64,000 nucleotides of DNA from Oceanobacillus sp. CFH 90083 (lineage in GTDB: Bacteria > Bacillota > Bacilli > Bacillales > Amphibacillaceae): assembly GCF_009389585.1 (NCBI RefSeq), contig NZ_VIYG01000001.1, positions 124,001 to 188,000 on the forward strand, given 5' to 3'. The translations under genes were made by a program, and so were the position numbers. Below are positions 9,197-17,732 of the stretch, in pieces. Within the stretch, counting starts at the first letter, position 1; each line of letters begins with the position of its first letter. A model generated the notes under the pieces. It was not told where the DNA came from and did no database searches. It was given only the letters and a program-made list of their open reading frames with translations.

Positions 9197-10727
9197 CTTG
9201 CGCCTCTTCTAAATTCAAGGTTCTTTGAAGCTTTTTGCGCCAGTCAGCAGGATGAAATGCTTCTGTAGCCTGAAATGATAATTTGGGCTGCCATCTGCTC
9301 CAATCAAAACCACAATTACTGCAGCATTGATCCAGAGGCTCCTTAAATTCATCCTGGAAAGACTGGTAAAGTGTTTTCCGCAAACAAGCTTTTGTCTGAA
9401 CCCACTGATATAATTCATTCAGCTTGCTGTTTTTATATCGCTTCCGTTTTTCTAAATAATTCATCACACTGCCTCTAACCTGCTGCCATTTTGCATCATC
9501 TATCATCCACTTGTTATCATGAATGAGTCCATGTTTTTGCAGCTGCCTTTGAATAAACCGGACTGCTCCCTCCTGGAGATCAAGAAGTGTATGCATTTGT
9601 TCAGGAGGTGGTATATCCATATGATTATGCTGACAGGTCAAGATCATCGTAATCAAACGGTCAATCTCCTCCATCGCCGGCAGTTCATTTTTCACCATGC
9701 TTGCTGACAAACGGAAATCCCCTTTTTGATAAAGAATAACGCCAACGCTTGATTTCCCGTCTCTTCCGGCTCTTCCTGCCTCCTGAATATAAGATTCCAC
9801 CTGCAACGGAAGGTGATAGTGAACGACCAGTCTGATATCCGGCTTATTGATTCCCATTCCAAAGGCGCTTGTACAGCAAATGATATCTATTTGATTATTC
9901 ATAAACTGCTGCTGAATTCGCAGGCGTTCCGTTGCTTCCATGCCGCCATGGTAATAAGCAATTTTTCGATCCGGGAGCTTGGCAGCAAGGGACAGAGCAA
10001 CCTCTTCAGCAGCCTGTCTGCTAGTAAAATAAATTAACGCGGGAACGAAATAATATTTTGTAATTCCTACAATACGCTCTAATTTTTCTTGGTCATTTTC
10101 CACTTCTTCCACACAAAAAGCGATATTTTCCCGATCCATTGGATAGATATGCTTTTTCATATTCGGCTTATGCAAGCTTTGCAAAATATCCGCCTGCACA
10201 TCTGGAGTTGCTGTGGCACTTAGTGCTAACACTGGGGGGTTACCTAAAGCTTCTATTCCTTCATGCAGCCGCTGATAATCTGGGCGAAACTCATGTCCCC
10301 ATTGTGATATACAATGAGCTTCATCCACCACAAATAGTTTAATGGGCAGCTGCTGCAAATAATTTTGATGGCTTCTTTTTTGCAGCCACTCTGGTGAAAC
10401 ATAGATAAGCCGGAACGCATCCAAACTTTTTAGAACTCTCTGCTGCTCCTGAAAAGGTAGAAAACTGTTTAATGCAATGACTTCTTTAAAGCCAGCCGCT
10501 TTTAATTCCTTTACCTGATCAATCATTAGAGATATTAACGGAGATACAACAACGGTTATGCCATCCAGCAGTTTTGCAGGAAGCTGATAGCAGATTGATT
10601 TTCCGGAGCCTGTCGGCAATACACCGAGTACATCCTTTCCCTGCAGGACATCAGAAATGATTTCCTTCTGCCCTTCACGAAAAAAATCATAATGAAAATA
10701 ATGATTCAATGCTTCTTCTAAAAGCAT
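9183..10727 (-). CDS. recQ: ATP-dependent DNA helicase RecQ (short form)
   Basis: 3'-5' DNA helicase for recombination and repair. The 514 residues show Walker A (PTGSGKS, Lys43), the DEAH-type box VVDEAHC at about 132-138, SATATP motif III, and the QEAGRAGRDG motif VI. A zinc-binding region of four cysteines lies near residues 450-475. The protein ends shortly after it, so the HRDC domain of long RecQ is missing; this matches the short RecQ at this locus in B. subtilis (the other paralogue there, RecS, is elsewhere). AGGAGG precedes the ATG. In an operon with ypbB upstream and ypbD downstream. Confidence 0.93.
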   Translation of the reverse strand: MLLEEALNHYFHYDFFREGQKEIISDVLQGKDVLGVLPTGSGKSICYQLPAKLLDGITVVVSPLISLMIDQVKELKAAGFKEVIALNSFLPFQEQQRVLKSLDAFRLIYVSPEWLQKRSHQNYLQQLPIKLFVVDEAHCISQWGHEFRPDYQRLHEGIEALGNPPVLALSATATPDVQADILQSLHKPNMKKHIYPMDRENIAFCVEEVENDQEKLERIVGITKYYFVPALIYFTSRQAAEEVALSLAAKLPDRKIAYYHGGMEATERLRIQQQFMNNQIDIICCTSAFGMGINKPDIRLVVHYHLPLQVESYIQEAGRAGRDGKSSVGVILYQKGDFRLSASMVKNELPAMEEIDRLITMILTCQHNHMDIPPPEQMHTLLDLQEGAVRFIQRQLQKHGLIHDNKWMIDDAKWQQVRGSVMNYLEKRKRYKNSKLNELYQWVQTKACLRKTLYQSFQDEFKEPLDQCCSNCGFDWSRWQPKLSFQATEAFHPADWRKKLQRTLNLEEAQDETV

Positions 10728-10739
10728 TATTCTTACCTC

Positions 10740-11783
10740 CTACTTCTTGTACAGGATCAATGCCAAACGAATTTGAAAGTAACTGATTTCTGGATGGACA
10801 TGATTTTTAATTTCTTTTAAACGATAGGTCTGTTTATTATATACGGCTGTTTTAATTTCTTCATAAATTGCAGAATCTAAATAATCAAAAAAAGGAAATT
10901 CATCCTCATGCATAGCAATTTCTACGAGATGATCCTGTATTGTATTTGCCTTTAATCGGCGAATTTTCATAATTTCTTCAAGAGAGTGCTGCTTTTGCAA
11001 TAAACGAAGCGTAAATTGTGCAGTTTGACTTAAAGGTGTTTCAGCAGTGTGTAAATGTTTCGTAAAAAGCTTGAGTATTGGATAATTTTCACTGTTCGTT
11101 TGTACATTTAGCAAATGATAAAATGACTTTTGTAAAGTCAGGTAGCAATCCGGAATCGAAAGCCGGTAATCTTGTGAAAGCTGCTGCAAACTGCTCCCAT
11201 AGGAATAGTAGCTCGTGATGCGATCCACAAACATGGAAGCTTCCAGATCAGACAGCCCGGATAACGCCTGTTCCAGCTCCTTATATAGCTGTTGCAGTAC
11301 CTCTGTTGAGCGGTGCTTATATTGTGTGTAAAAGTCTTTAATAAATCGCTCAATATCATGATTATCTGTGATGGGAATAAATCGATAATGATTCTTGGCC
11401 GTATTCGTGAAAGTCTGAATAAAAAGCAGTAACCGCTGTTTAAAAGGCTCCAGCATATTTTTGTATTTCGATCCGTAAAAGCCGTCAAGGCTTTCTTTAT
11501 AAGATGTGAGCCAAGCTTTTCCCTTTTCTGTGATTTGTAGCTTTTGCTCCTCACCATCCGCTTCCAGTAAATAATCCAACTTTAGTAATTGTTGAAGCTG
11601 CTGAAGATATTCTGCTTTTGTTAAGCCAGGATAAATGCCATAATAATTACCCATATGATAAAATCTTGCATCCTGTATCGTCTGAATAGCTTTTTTTCCA
11701 ATTAACAGGTTGTAAATACTGGAAGACGTACGCTCCTGATTTATTTTTTGAAAACAATCGATAAGAATTCCTCGGAAAAGCAT
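10740..11783 (-). CDS. ypbB: YpbB family helix-turn-helix protein
   Basis: Conserved Bacillus protein of unknown function, 347 residues, coded 12 bases upstream of recQ. The sequence is mostly helical. A C-terminal segment (RRLKANTIQDHLVEIAMHE, about 275-295) matches the HTH_40 type also found in some RecQ-like helicases, which agrees with the tight linkage to recQ. No catalytic motif is seen. A role together with RecQ in DNA processing is an inference from linkage only. The ribosome site is GGTGG. Confidence 0.82.
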   Translation of the reverse strand: MLFRGILIDCFQKINQERTSSSIYNLLIGKKAIQTIQDARFYHMGNYYGIYPGLTKAEYLQQLQQLLKLDYLLEADGEEQKLQITEKGKAWLTSYKESLDGFYGSKYKNMLEPFKQRLLLFIQTFTNTAKNHYRFIPITDNHDIERFIKDFYTQYKHRSTEVLQQLYKELEQALSGLSDLEASMFVDRITSYYSYGSSLQQLSQDYRLSIPDCYLTLQKSFYHLLNVQTNSENYPILKLFTKHLHTAETPLSQTAQFTLRLLQKQHSLEEIMKIRRLKANTIQDHLVEIAMHEDEFPFFDYLDSAIYEEIKTAVYNKQTYRLKEIKNHVHPEISYFQIRLALILYKK

Positions 11784-11825
11784 CCGGTCACCACCATTCG
11801 TCTGAAATATCCTTGCAAAAGACAG

Positions 11826-12560
11826 CTATTGGTTAATTTTTTTCATCCAATTTATTAATAAATCTTCCTGATATAAATCACCAGGGTAATCGATTTTTTC
11901 TATCTTTTCATTTTCATACAGATACTGTAATAATTCATTGATAGCTCCCATATATTCCTGATACAAGAATTCATAGCTGATCGTTTCTTTCGGCATGACA
12001 TTAGCCGAGCAAACTTTAGGGTCCGTATAGTTCACATAGGTTCTGCACGGCAATGGGCGCACTTCATAAATCATGCAGGCATTTGTCTCCAAGTTCAGGA
12101 ATGGGCAGGGGAGATTTTCTTTTTTGTATCTATATTTTGCATCTGAATCAGAAGCCCAATCGATCCTGCCCAGCCGTTCAACCTTTTCCTCATAAGTTTG
12201 ATAGTATTGAACAAGGTGATTTTCAATAAAATGCCTCCTATCCGCAGGCATTTTTGAAATAGCATCTTTTATAAGCGCTGCTTCCATTTTATTTGTAACA
12301 ATAGGAAAATAACAGCAAAAAGCACAGCCCATCTGACATGTCGGCACAAGCTCAGCTGTTGTTTCCATCTCGCTGATTTCTTCACTTACTGCCTTCAATA
12401 ATTGGGCAAATGCTTCTGCGATTTTATGATCGGCTGATATTTCTTCATTATCTAGTATACAATCAACTATTTTATCGAAGCGCTTTTGATTAATTTCATA
12501 TGTTGTATTTATTTCCTCGCATTTGAGCAGGATTTCTTCGTAGGTTAAAAATTTAGACAT
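11826..12560 (-). CDS. YkgJ-type cysteine-cluster protein
   Basis: The protein is 244 residues. The N-terminal half is helical; residues about 90-97 carry a CQMGCAFCC cluster, and later CPFL, CMIYEVRPLPCR and a further cysteine follow. This is the CxxxCxxCC pattern of the YkgJ / zinc- or iron-chelating domain family, whose exact function is unknown. AGGAG precedes the ATG. It lies upstream of ypbB, where B. subtilis has the ferredoxin gene fer; it is not a ferredoxin. Metal binding is very likely from the cysteines; the metal and role are open. Confidence 0.8.
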   Translation of the reverse strand: MSKFLTYEEILLKCEEINTTYEINQKRFDKIVDCILDNEEISADHKIAEAFAQLLKAVSEEISEMETTAELVPTCQMGCAFCCYFPIVTNKMEAALIKDAISKMPADRRHFIENHLVQYYQTYEEKVERLGRIDWASDSDAKYRYKKENLPCPFLNLETNACMIYEVRPLPCRTYVNYTDPKVCSANVMPKETISYEFLYQEYMGAINELLQYLYENEKIEKIDYPGDLYQEDLLINWMKKINQ

Positions 12561-12733
12561 TCGTTAAACTCCTATTTTTATATATGAAAAAGGAAAATTT
12601 TCATATCGTAAAGATTGATTTTATTTTCAAGGAAAAGTATATCATGAATAATGGATTGTATATATATTTGAGGATTAAGGCTTATAAAAAACATACGGAG
12701 TGAATAAGGGCTCTTTTTCAGTGTTTATGAAGA

Positions 12734-12778
12734 AAGCTGCGAATTCATATGATAATGAGCGGATTCGCAGCTTTTTTT
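12734..12778. terminator. Hairpin terminator near the ECF S-component gene
   Basis: AAGCTGCGAAT (12734-12744) pairs with ATTCGCAGCTT (12763-12773). The T-run is on the plus strand; on the minus strand, where the genes are, the tail is only CTTTCTTCAT. The gap 12561-12790 holds nothing else recognisable. Confidence 0.6.
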
Positions 12779-12790
12779 CATACTTACTAC

Positions 12791-13297
12791 TTACATCATA
12801 CGAAATTTACCTTTGGCATACCTTTGCAGCAGTGTATGAAGTAATGGATATAAAAGAAAGGTAAATACAGCGTTACCAATGGCATGTGCTGTATCAAAAG
12901 GAAGACCGGCCAAATAATACGGCCAAAAGTGCCCTGTTATCTGGTATGTCGTCAAGGAAATGATAAATCCATAAAAATAACCGCTGAACACAGCAAAAAG
13001 GATAATAAAAAGGAATGGAACCTTTTTCCATACACTTCCTATGATTCCTGCTGTTAAACCGATAATACACCATGCAAGTATTTGCCAGATAGTCCAGATT
13101 CCCATTCCAAGCAGCATATTTGAAAGAAATACAACTAAAATTCCCAGAATAACAGATGACAACGAACCAAGAAAAATCCCTGTTAAAATAATAACTGCTG
13201 TAATGGGCTGGACATTAGGGATAAATTGAAACGCATATCTGCCGATGACAGCCAGAGCTGCGAGCAGCGCCAATAATGTCAGCTTGTATAGGTTCAT
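12791..13297 (-). CDS. ECF transporter S-component (substrate-binding membrane subunit), possibly for a corrinoid
   Basis: The protein has 168 residues and about six membrane segments, starting MNLYKLTLLALLAALAVIGR with the AxxxA-rich first helix typical of S-components, followed by IPNVQPITAVIILTGIFLG. S-components capture a vitamin or metal and work with a shared EcfA-EcfA'-EcfT energising module, not encoded here. The gene follows the DUF4430 lipoprotein gene by 3 bases, so the two form a unit. DUF4430 resembles the C-terminal domain of cobalamin carriers, and S-components of this kind are known for cobalamin; the substrate is therefore inferred, not shown. B. subtilis has the riboflavin S-component gene ypaA (ribU) near this locus, but no FMN riboswitch is seen here. 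Confidence 0.75.
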   Translation of the reverse strand: MNLYKLTLLALLAALAVIGRYAFQFIPNVQPITAVIILTGIFLGSLSSVILGILVVFLSNMLLGMGIWTIWQILAWCIIGLTAGIIGSVWKKVPFLFIILFAVFSGYFYGFIISLTTYQITGHFWPYYLAGLPFDTAHAIGNAVFTFLLYPLLHTLLQRYAKGKFRMM

Positions 13298-13300
13298 CTT

Positions 13301-13732
13301 TTATTCCATTGTTTGCAAATCAAAGATAATTTCCTCGCCGCCATTCAGCTCATATTCTCCAGCTCCAACCTGTGCAGCTTCACCATTTACAGAGTACATC
13401 CAATACTTTCCTTCATTAGCATCATCTGATACCCGCTCGATAGAAGTAATGAACCCGCTGTCTTCTTCAACATAGAAAGCATCCTTCAGCACATCTAAAA
13501 GAATGTCTCCTTCTTCCACCTGAACAACTTGTTCTGATACATACTGACTTCCCTCATCAATCGTTATCGTTAAACGTACTTCATCTTCAGCAAGCTCCTG
13601 ATCGTTTCCGCTTGATTCATTGGTGCTGACAGTAGTATTCGAATTTTCATTTTCTTCTTCATTGTTACCGCAGGCTGCCATAAAAACAAAAGATAAGAGC
13701 ATAATACCTAAAAATTTCAACCACTTCTTCAT
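13301..13732 (-). CDS. DUF4430 lipoprotein, partner of the ECF S-component
   Basis: The protein has 143 residues. A lipoprotein signal ends at the lipobox FMAAC (Cys21), followed by an Asn/Glu/Ser-rich linker (22-45) and a domain of about 90 residues with the DUF4430 pattern: a strand VRLTITIDEGSQ, then GDILLDVLKDAFYV, SIERV, GKYWMYSVNGEAAQVGAGEY and a final EIIFDLQ. The WMYSVNG-containing motif is characteristic. The domain is related to the C-terminal part of intrinsic factor/transcobalamin. It is probably exposed outside the membrane, handing a ligand to the adjacent S-component. Ligand identity is inference. Confidence 0.82.
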   Translation of the reverse strand: MKKWLKFLGIMLLSFVFMAACGNNEEENENSNTTVSTNESSGNDQELAEDEVRLTITIDEGSQYVSEQVVQVEEGDILLDVLKDAFYVEEDSGFITSIERVSDDANEGKYWMYSVNGEAAQVGAGEYELNGGEEIIFDLQTME

Positions 13733-13775
13733 TTTTAATCTCCCTTCATAATCAAATCCCTTTTACCGTGAAGAA

Positions 13776-13796
13776 AGCCTGCTTCGCTGACAGGCT
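13776..13796 (-). terminator. Weak hairpin downstream of resE
   Basis: AGCCTG (13776-13781) pairs with CAGGCT (13791-13796). On the minus strand it is followed by TTTCTTC, a poor U-tract, so at best a weak terminator between resE and the lipoprotein gene. Confidence 0.4.
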
Positions 13797-13835
13797 AAGT
13801 TTTATATATCCTTATATTATCATAACTATCATTTT

Positions 13836-15590
13836 TTAGGAATGTTTCATAGGTACTTCAAAACTAAAGGTTGTACCAATATCAAGCTTACTTCTAACCT
13901 GAATTTTCCCTTGGTGTGCTTCAATGATATTTCGGGCAATAGCTAACCCTAATCCCGTTCCTTGCTTCTCTTTCTTCACTCGTGACTTATCTGCTTTGTA
14001 AAAGCGTTCAAAAACAAATGGCAGATCTTCTTCAGGGATACCGCTGCCATTGTCCTCCACTTCTATATGAAGGAAATCGGAATTACTAAGTGCATATACT
14101 TTCACTTTTCCGCCTTTCCTTGAATGACGGAGTGCATTATCAATTAAATTGGTTAATACCTGCTCGATTCGATCTGGATCCATTTCACCAATTTGTTCCT
14201 GCATATCTAACGTTAAAGAAAGCTCTACTTCATTTTCCGCGGCAAGTCCTTGGAACTTATGAACAATACGCTCTACAAATGCCTGAACAGCAACAGAATC
14301 CATATGGAGCTGGATTTGACCTGCTTCCATTCTGGCTAAATCAAGTAACTCATTGACAAGTCTGCCCATCCGGAGAGATTCTTCATAAATAATCTTAGCC
14401 AGCTCATTCTTATCTTCCTTTGTTTCGGCAATATCATCGACAATTGCCTCACTATAGCCCTGCAGCATGGAAATAGGTGTACGTAATTCATGCGAAACAT
14501 TTGCGATAAAGTCTTTTCGCAGTTTATCAAGCCGGCGTTCCTCTGTCATATCACGAACAACAGCGACACAGCCCCGGACATGCGATTCGTCATATAAAGG
14601 CGTAACAAGCATTACATAGTTTCTGCCTTGTACAACCGATTCCTTTAAAACAGCCCTTTCTTCGGCAATTACTTTATTAAGCGCATCCTTGAGCTCAGTC
14701 GGAAGCTGCCTTTTTGTCTCTTCGTCCTGATTATGTTCATAGTTCCAGTTATCCAAATAAGCTTCTGCAGGCGGATTGATGACAACAATTTCACCATCCC
14801 TATTCAGTGTAAATACACCATCTGCCATTGAGCTGACAATACTTGATAATTGTTCTTTCTCCTGCCTTAAGGCCTGAATATGATAATTGAGCTGACTGCC
14901 CATCCGATTAAATTCTATTGCTAAATCACCAATTTCATCACGTGTTAAAACAGGTACTTTGGTGTTAAATTCGCCACGGGTCAGATTATAAGCTGCTTCC
15001 CGCATTTTCATTAATGGTGCAGTAATTCGCGATGATAAAAATACAGCAAAAAATGTTGTTAGCAGAATTGCAATCCCGCCACTCAGCAAGATCAGCTTTG
15101 TTGTTTGATCTCTTGTTTCATTAATCATATCCAAAGATTTAAACACAAACACAGCCCCTCCATTTTCTAGAGGGGAGCCTACGGAAATTATTTCATTATT
15201 ATCTACAACTAAGCCTTGAGAGCCTTGTGATGTGATTTGCCCCAGCAGCTCCTGTGCTTCTGTATCATTTAACATCCATGAAGCATCGATAAAATCCAAG
15301 TCTGTATCTTCGGTGTTAGAAATCCATTGCTCTTCTCCTGAATAATAAATGACTACGCGGCTGGTAGGATCTCTCAGTACCTCCGTGGCATCCTCAATAA
15401 ATTCCAAATCATAATCCGAATCAACCAATGAAGATATTTTCTCGGACATTTGTGTCATGTCATTTTCAGCTTCTTGTATATGGTAGTTTTCAAAGAACTG
15501 CATTAAAAAAAACATTAAAACACTTAAAACAAAAGAGACTAATAACAGAATCGTTAATGATAATTTTCCTACAACACTTTTCCAAAACAT
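13836..15590 (-). CDS. resE: Sensor histidine kinase ResE
   Basis: Senses oxygen limitation or the redox state and phosphorylates ResD. The 584 residues have this order: membrane segment (about 10-32), extracytoplasmic domain, second membrane segment (about 165-187), HAMP (188-240), PAS (about 250-360), the phosphoacceptor helix with NVSHELRTPISML (His in the H-box), and a C-terminal ATPase domain with NLIDNALRHS, DNGSGIPEED and GTGLGLAIA. The start ATG overlaps the resD stop by 1 base, so the two are coupled. Length and order match B. subtilis ResE (589). Confidence 0.94.
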   Translation of the reverse strand: MFWKSVVGKLSLTILLLVSFVLSVLMFFLMQFFENYHIQEAENDMTQMSEKISSLVDSDYDLEFIEDATEVLRDPTSRVVIYYSGEEQWISNTEDTDLDFIDASWMLNDTEAQELLGQITSQGSQGLVVDNNEIISVGSPLENGGAVFVFKSLDMINETRDQTTKLILLSGGIAILLTTFFAVFLSSRITAPLMKMREAAYNLTRGEFNTKVPVLTRDEIGDLAIEFNRMGSQLNYHIQALRQEKEQLSSIVSSMADGVFTLNRDGEIVVINPPAEAYLDNWNYEHNQDEETKRQLPTELKDALNKVIAEERAVLKESVVQGRNYVMLVTPLYDESHVRGCVAVVRDMTEERRLDKLRKDFIANVSHELRTPISMLQGYSEAIVDDIAETKEDKNELAKIIYEESLRMGRLVNELLDLARMEAGQIQLHMDSVAVQAFVERIVHKFQGLAAENEVELSLTLDMQEQIGEMDPDRIEQVLTNLIDNALRHSRKGGKVKVYALSNSDFLHIEVEDNGSGIPEEDLPFVFERFYKADKSRVKKEKQGTGLGLAIARNIIEAHQGKIQVRSKLDIGTTFSFEVPMKHS

Positions 15591-16306
15591 CAGTCGTGTT
15601 CAACCTCAAACTTATAGCCAATGCCCCAGACAGTTACAATCATTTTCGCTGCTTGCGGGGAAACAGAATTTAATTTTTCGCGTAATCGTTTAACATGCGT
15701 GTCTACGGTACGAAGGTCGCCGAAGAATTCATACTGCCACACTTCTTTTAATAATTGCTCACGATTAAATACTTTATCCGGTGAATTTGCTAAAAAACAA
15801 AGCAGCTCATATTCTTTTGGTGTTAAGCTGACCTCCTGATTATCGGCTGTAACCCGGTGTCCATCATGATCAATGGTTAAATGCGGAAATACTAATAAGT
15901 TTTTGGCAGTCGTATCTGACTGATGATAATTTAAGTTGGAAACCCGGCGTAAAATTGCTTTCACCCGCAATACAGCTTCTCTCGGGCTGAATGGTTTCAC
16001 AATATAATCATCTGCCCCTACTTCAAAGCCCTGTACACGGTTCGATTCTTCTCCGCGTGCCGTCAGCATAATAACTGGCGTATCCTTTTCTTTTTTCAGC
16101 TCTTCACAAACTTCAATACCGTCCATTTCCGGCATCATAATATCCAAAATAATCGCACTGTAATTATTTTGCAAAGCCATTTCTAAAGCCGTTTTTCCAT
16201 CGGCTGCTTCATCTATTTCAAAATCTTCTTTTTCCAAGTACATTTTTATTAAACGCCGAATTCTTTCTTCGTCATCTACAACTAATAGCTTCTGTGCTTC
16301 ACTCAT
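15590..16306 (-). CDS. resD: Response regulator ResD
   Basis: OmpR-family DNA-binding regulator of aerobic and anaerobic respiration genes. The 238 residues comprise a receiver domain (about 5-118; acidic pocket VVDDEE, phosphoacceptor in ILDIMMPEMDG, conserved TARGEE and KPFSPRE) and a C-terminal winged helix (about 140-235; TVDTHVKRLREKL, VWGIGYKFE). The open frame extends 12 codons upstream; the ATG at 16306 has GGAGTG 8 bases before it and begins like other ResD proteins. It is followed by resE with a 1-base overlap. A 190-base gap with a terminator-like hairpin separates it from resC, so resDE probably also has its own promoter. Confidence 0.94.
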   Translation of the reverse strand: MSEAQKLLVVDDEERIRRLIKMYLEKEDFEIDEAADGKTALEMALQNNYSAIILDIMMPEMDGIEVCEELKKEKDTPVIMLTARGEESNRVQGFEVGADDYIVKPFSPREAVLRVKAILRRVSNLNYHQSDTTAKNLLVFPHLTIDHDGHRVTADNQEVSLTPKEYELLCFLANSPDKVFNREQLLKEVWQYEFFGDLRTVDTHVKRLREKLNSVSPQAAKMIVTVWGIGYKFEVEHD

Positions 16307-16424
16307 TTGTATTTCACTCCTCATATCAACTCTAATTAGCATTATAAACGAAGCCGTTTGAAAAGTTAAGGAATTAAGAGAAACCTCAGGTTCTTAACGA
16401 TTGCAGCATGCGCTTATAGAAAAA

Positions 16425-16466
16425 AGAACTGCTACCAACCAACGGATTAATAACAATTCTCTTTTT
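16425..16466 (-). terminator. Probable terminator between resC and resD
   Basis: On the minus strand AGAATTG pairs with CAGTTCT (16425-16431) with one G-U pair and a 22-base loop, followed by a run of Ts. Stem is short, so it may be only partial. Confidence 0.5.
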
Positions 16467-16499
16467 GATAGCACTATCTGCCATCTGCCGTCATGCAAA

Positions 16500-17690
16500 T
16501 TATGCGTAAGAGTGTAAGCTGGCAAGTACCAGATTTACTACAATCAGATTAAACATAATAATCGCAAAACCGACTACTGCAAGCCAGCCTGATTTTTCCC
16601 CATGCCAGCCTCTGGAAAGGCGCAGATGCAGGAATGCCGCATAAAAGAACCAGGTAATTAATGCCCAGACTTCTTTTGGATCCCAGCCCCAGAATCTACC
16701 CCAGGCAATCTGAGCCCAAATAGCTGCAAAGATTAATCCTCCTAAAGTGAAGACAGGAAAACCAATTGCAACAGAGCGATACATAATCTCATCCAGCATG
16801 TCCGGTTTTACTCCCTGGAGAAGTGGCTGCAGCCTTTTTCCAATTCGCTTACGAGAGATTAACATAGTAATGCCATAAATAATTGTTCCTGCAAAGAATG
16901 ACCAGATCACTGTATTTAATTTTCTACCGGCTTCATCCCCATGCATCCAATCCGGTGCTGCAAACCATGGAGTCATGACATTTTCAGATAATAATGTACT
17001 ATCCTGCGGCTCTGCGATTGGCGGAAGATGATATTCTGCCATGATTTGCTGTCCGTTTCTTTCCACTTCAAACGTTGCTTGATATGAAACGGCATTAAAT
17101 ATTGTTGTAACAGCAATAAATCCAATAAATAAAAAGATACCGTAAATAACAAGCTCAAGCATCGTGTTTCGTAAAGTCAGCTTTGTTTGATCAATCTGCC
17201 GAATTAAATACATTAACCCGGCGACAAAGCTGATAAATAAAATCCCTTGCCCCAATGCCACTGTTGAAACATGAATCGGCAGCCAATAACTTTGCAGAGA
17301 CGCTACCAATGGCGCTGCATCTGTTGAAAACATACTTGCATAAGCGATAATGATCGTTGCTAAAGGTAATGCAAATACTCCTAAAAATGCAGTTTTATAG
17401 TAGCTGTAAATAATGATAAATGCCAAAATCATTGACATACCTAAGAAGGTTGTAAATTCAAAAAGATTACTTACCGGTGCATGGCCTGTATATATCCACC
17501 TTGTAATAAAGTAAACAATTTGAGATATAAAACCAATTATTGTGATAACTAAACCGATGGTTCCTGCTTTTGTTTTCTGATGACGTTCCTTTTTATCTTG
17601 CCGGATTGCCCCTCCAAAGAAGAAGGTTGCAACTAAATATAAAATAAATGCAATGAGCAGGGCACTGCTGCTAGTACTATATAAACCCAT
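16500..17690 (-). CDS. resC: Cytochrome c biogenesis protein ResC (CcsA type)
   Basis: Membrane subunit of the system II heme export and ligation machinery for cytochrome c. The protein has 396 residues, about 8-9 membrane segments, and the tryptophan-rich heme-handling motif WGRFWGWDPKEVWALITWF near residue 325, with conserved histidines in flanking loops (for example PIHVSTVALGQG). It is encoded 42 bases downstream of resB; a GGAGG ribosome site precedes the ATG. Works as a complex with ResB. Length agrees with B. subtilis ResC (391). Confidence 0.94.
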   Translation of the reverse strand: MGLYSTSSSALLIAFILYLVATFFFGGAIRQDKKERHQKTKAGTIGLVITIIGFISQIVYFITRWIYTGHAPVSNLFEFTTFLGMSMILAFIIIYSYYKTAFLGVFALPLATIIIAYASMFSTDAAPLVASLQSYWLPIHVSTVALGQGILFISFVAGLMYLIRQIDQTKLTLRNTMLELVIYGIFLFIGFIAVTTIFNAVSYQATFEVERNGQQIMAEYHLPPIAEPQDSTLLSENVMTPWFAAPDWMHGDEAGRKLNTVIWSFFAGTIIYGITMLISRKRIGKRLQPLLQGVKPDMLDEIMYRSVAIGFPVFTLGGLIFAAIWAQIAWGRFWGWDPKEVWALITWFFYAAFLHLRLSRGWHGEKSGWLAVVGFAIIMFNLIVVNLVLASLHSYA

Positions 17691-17732
17691 TCGCTTACCT
17701 CCAATCCTCTCTTAACCCTCTAAATATAATAT

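Noticed and set aside
11138-11557. 139-codon minus-strand frame inside ypbB
   Set aside because: Alternative frame of ypbB with poor composition.
13733-13835. Cobalamin or FMN riboswitch before the DUF4430/S-component genes
   Set aside because: The gap is about 100 bases, too short for a cobalamin riboswitch, and contains only a weak hairpin. No conserved core was recognised.
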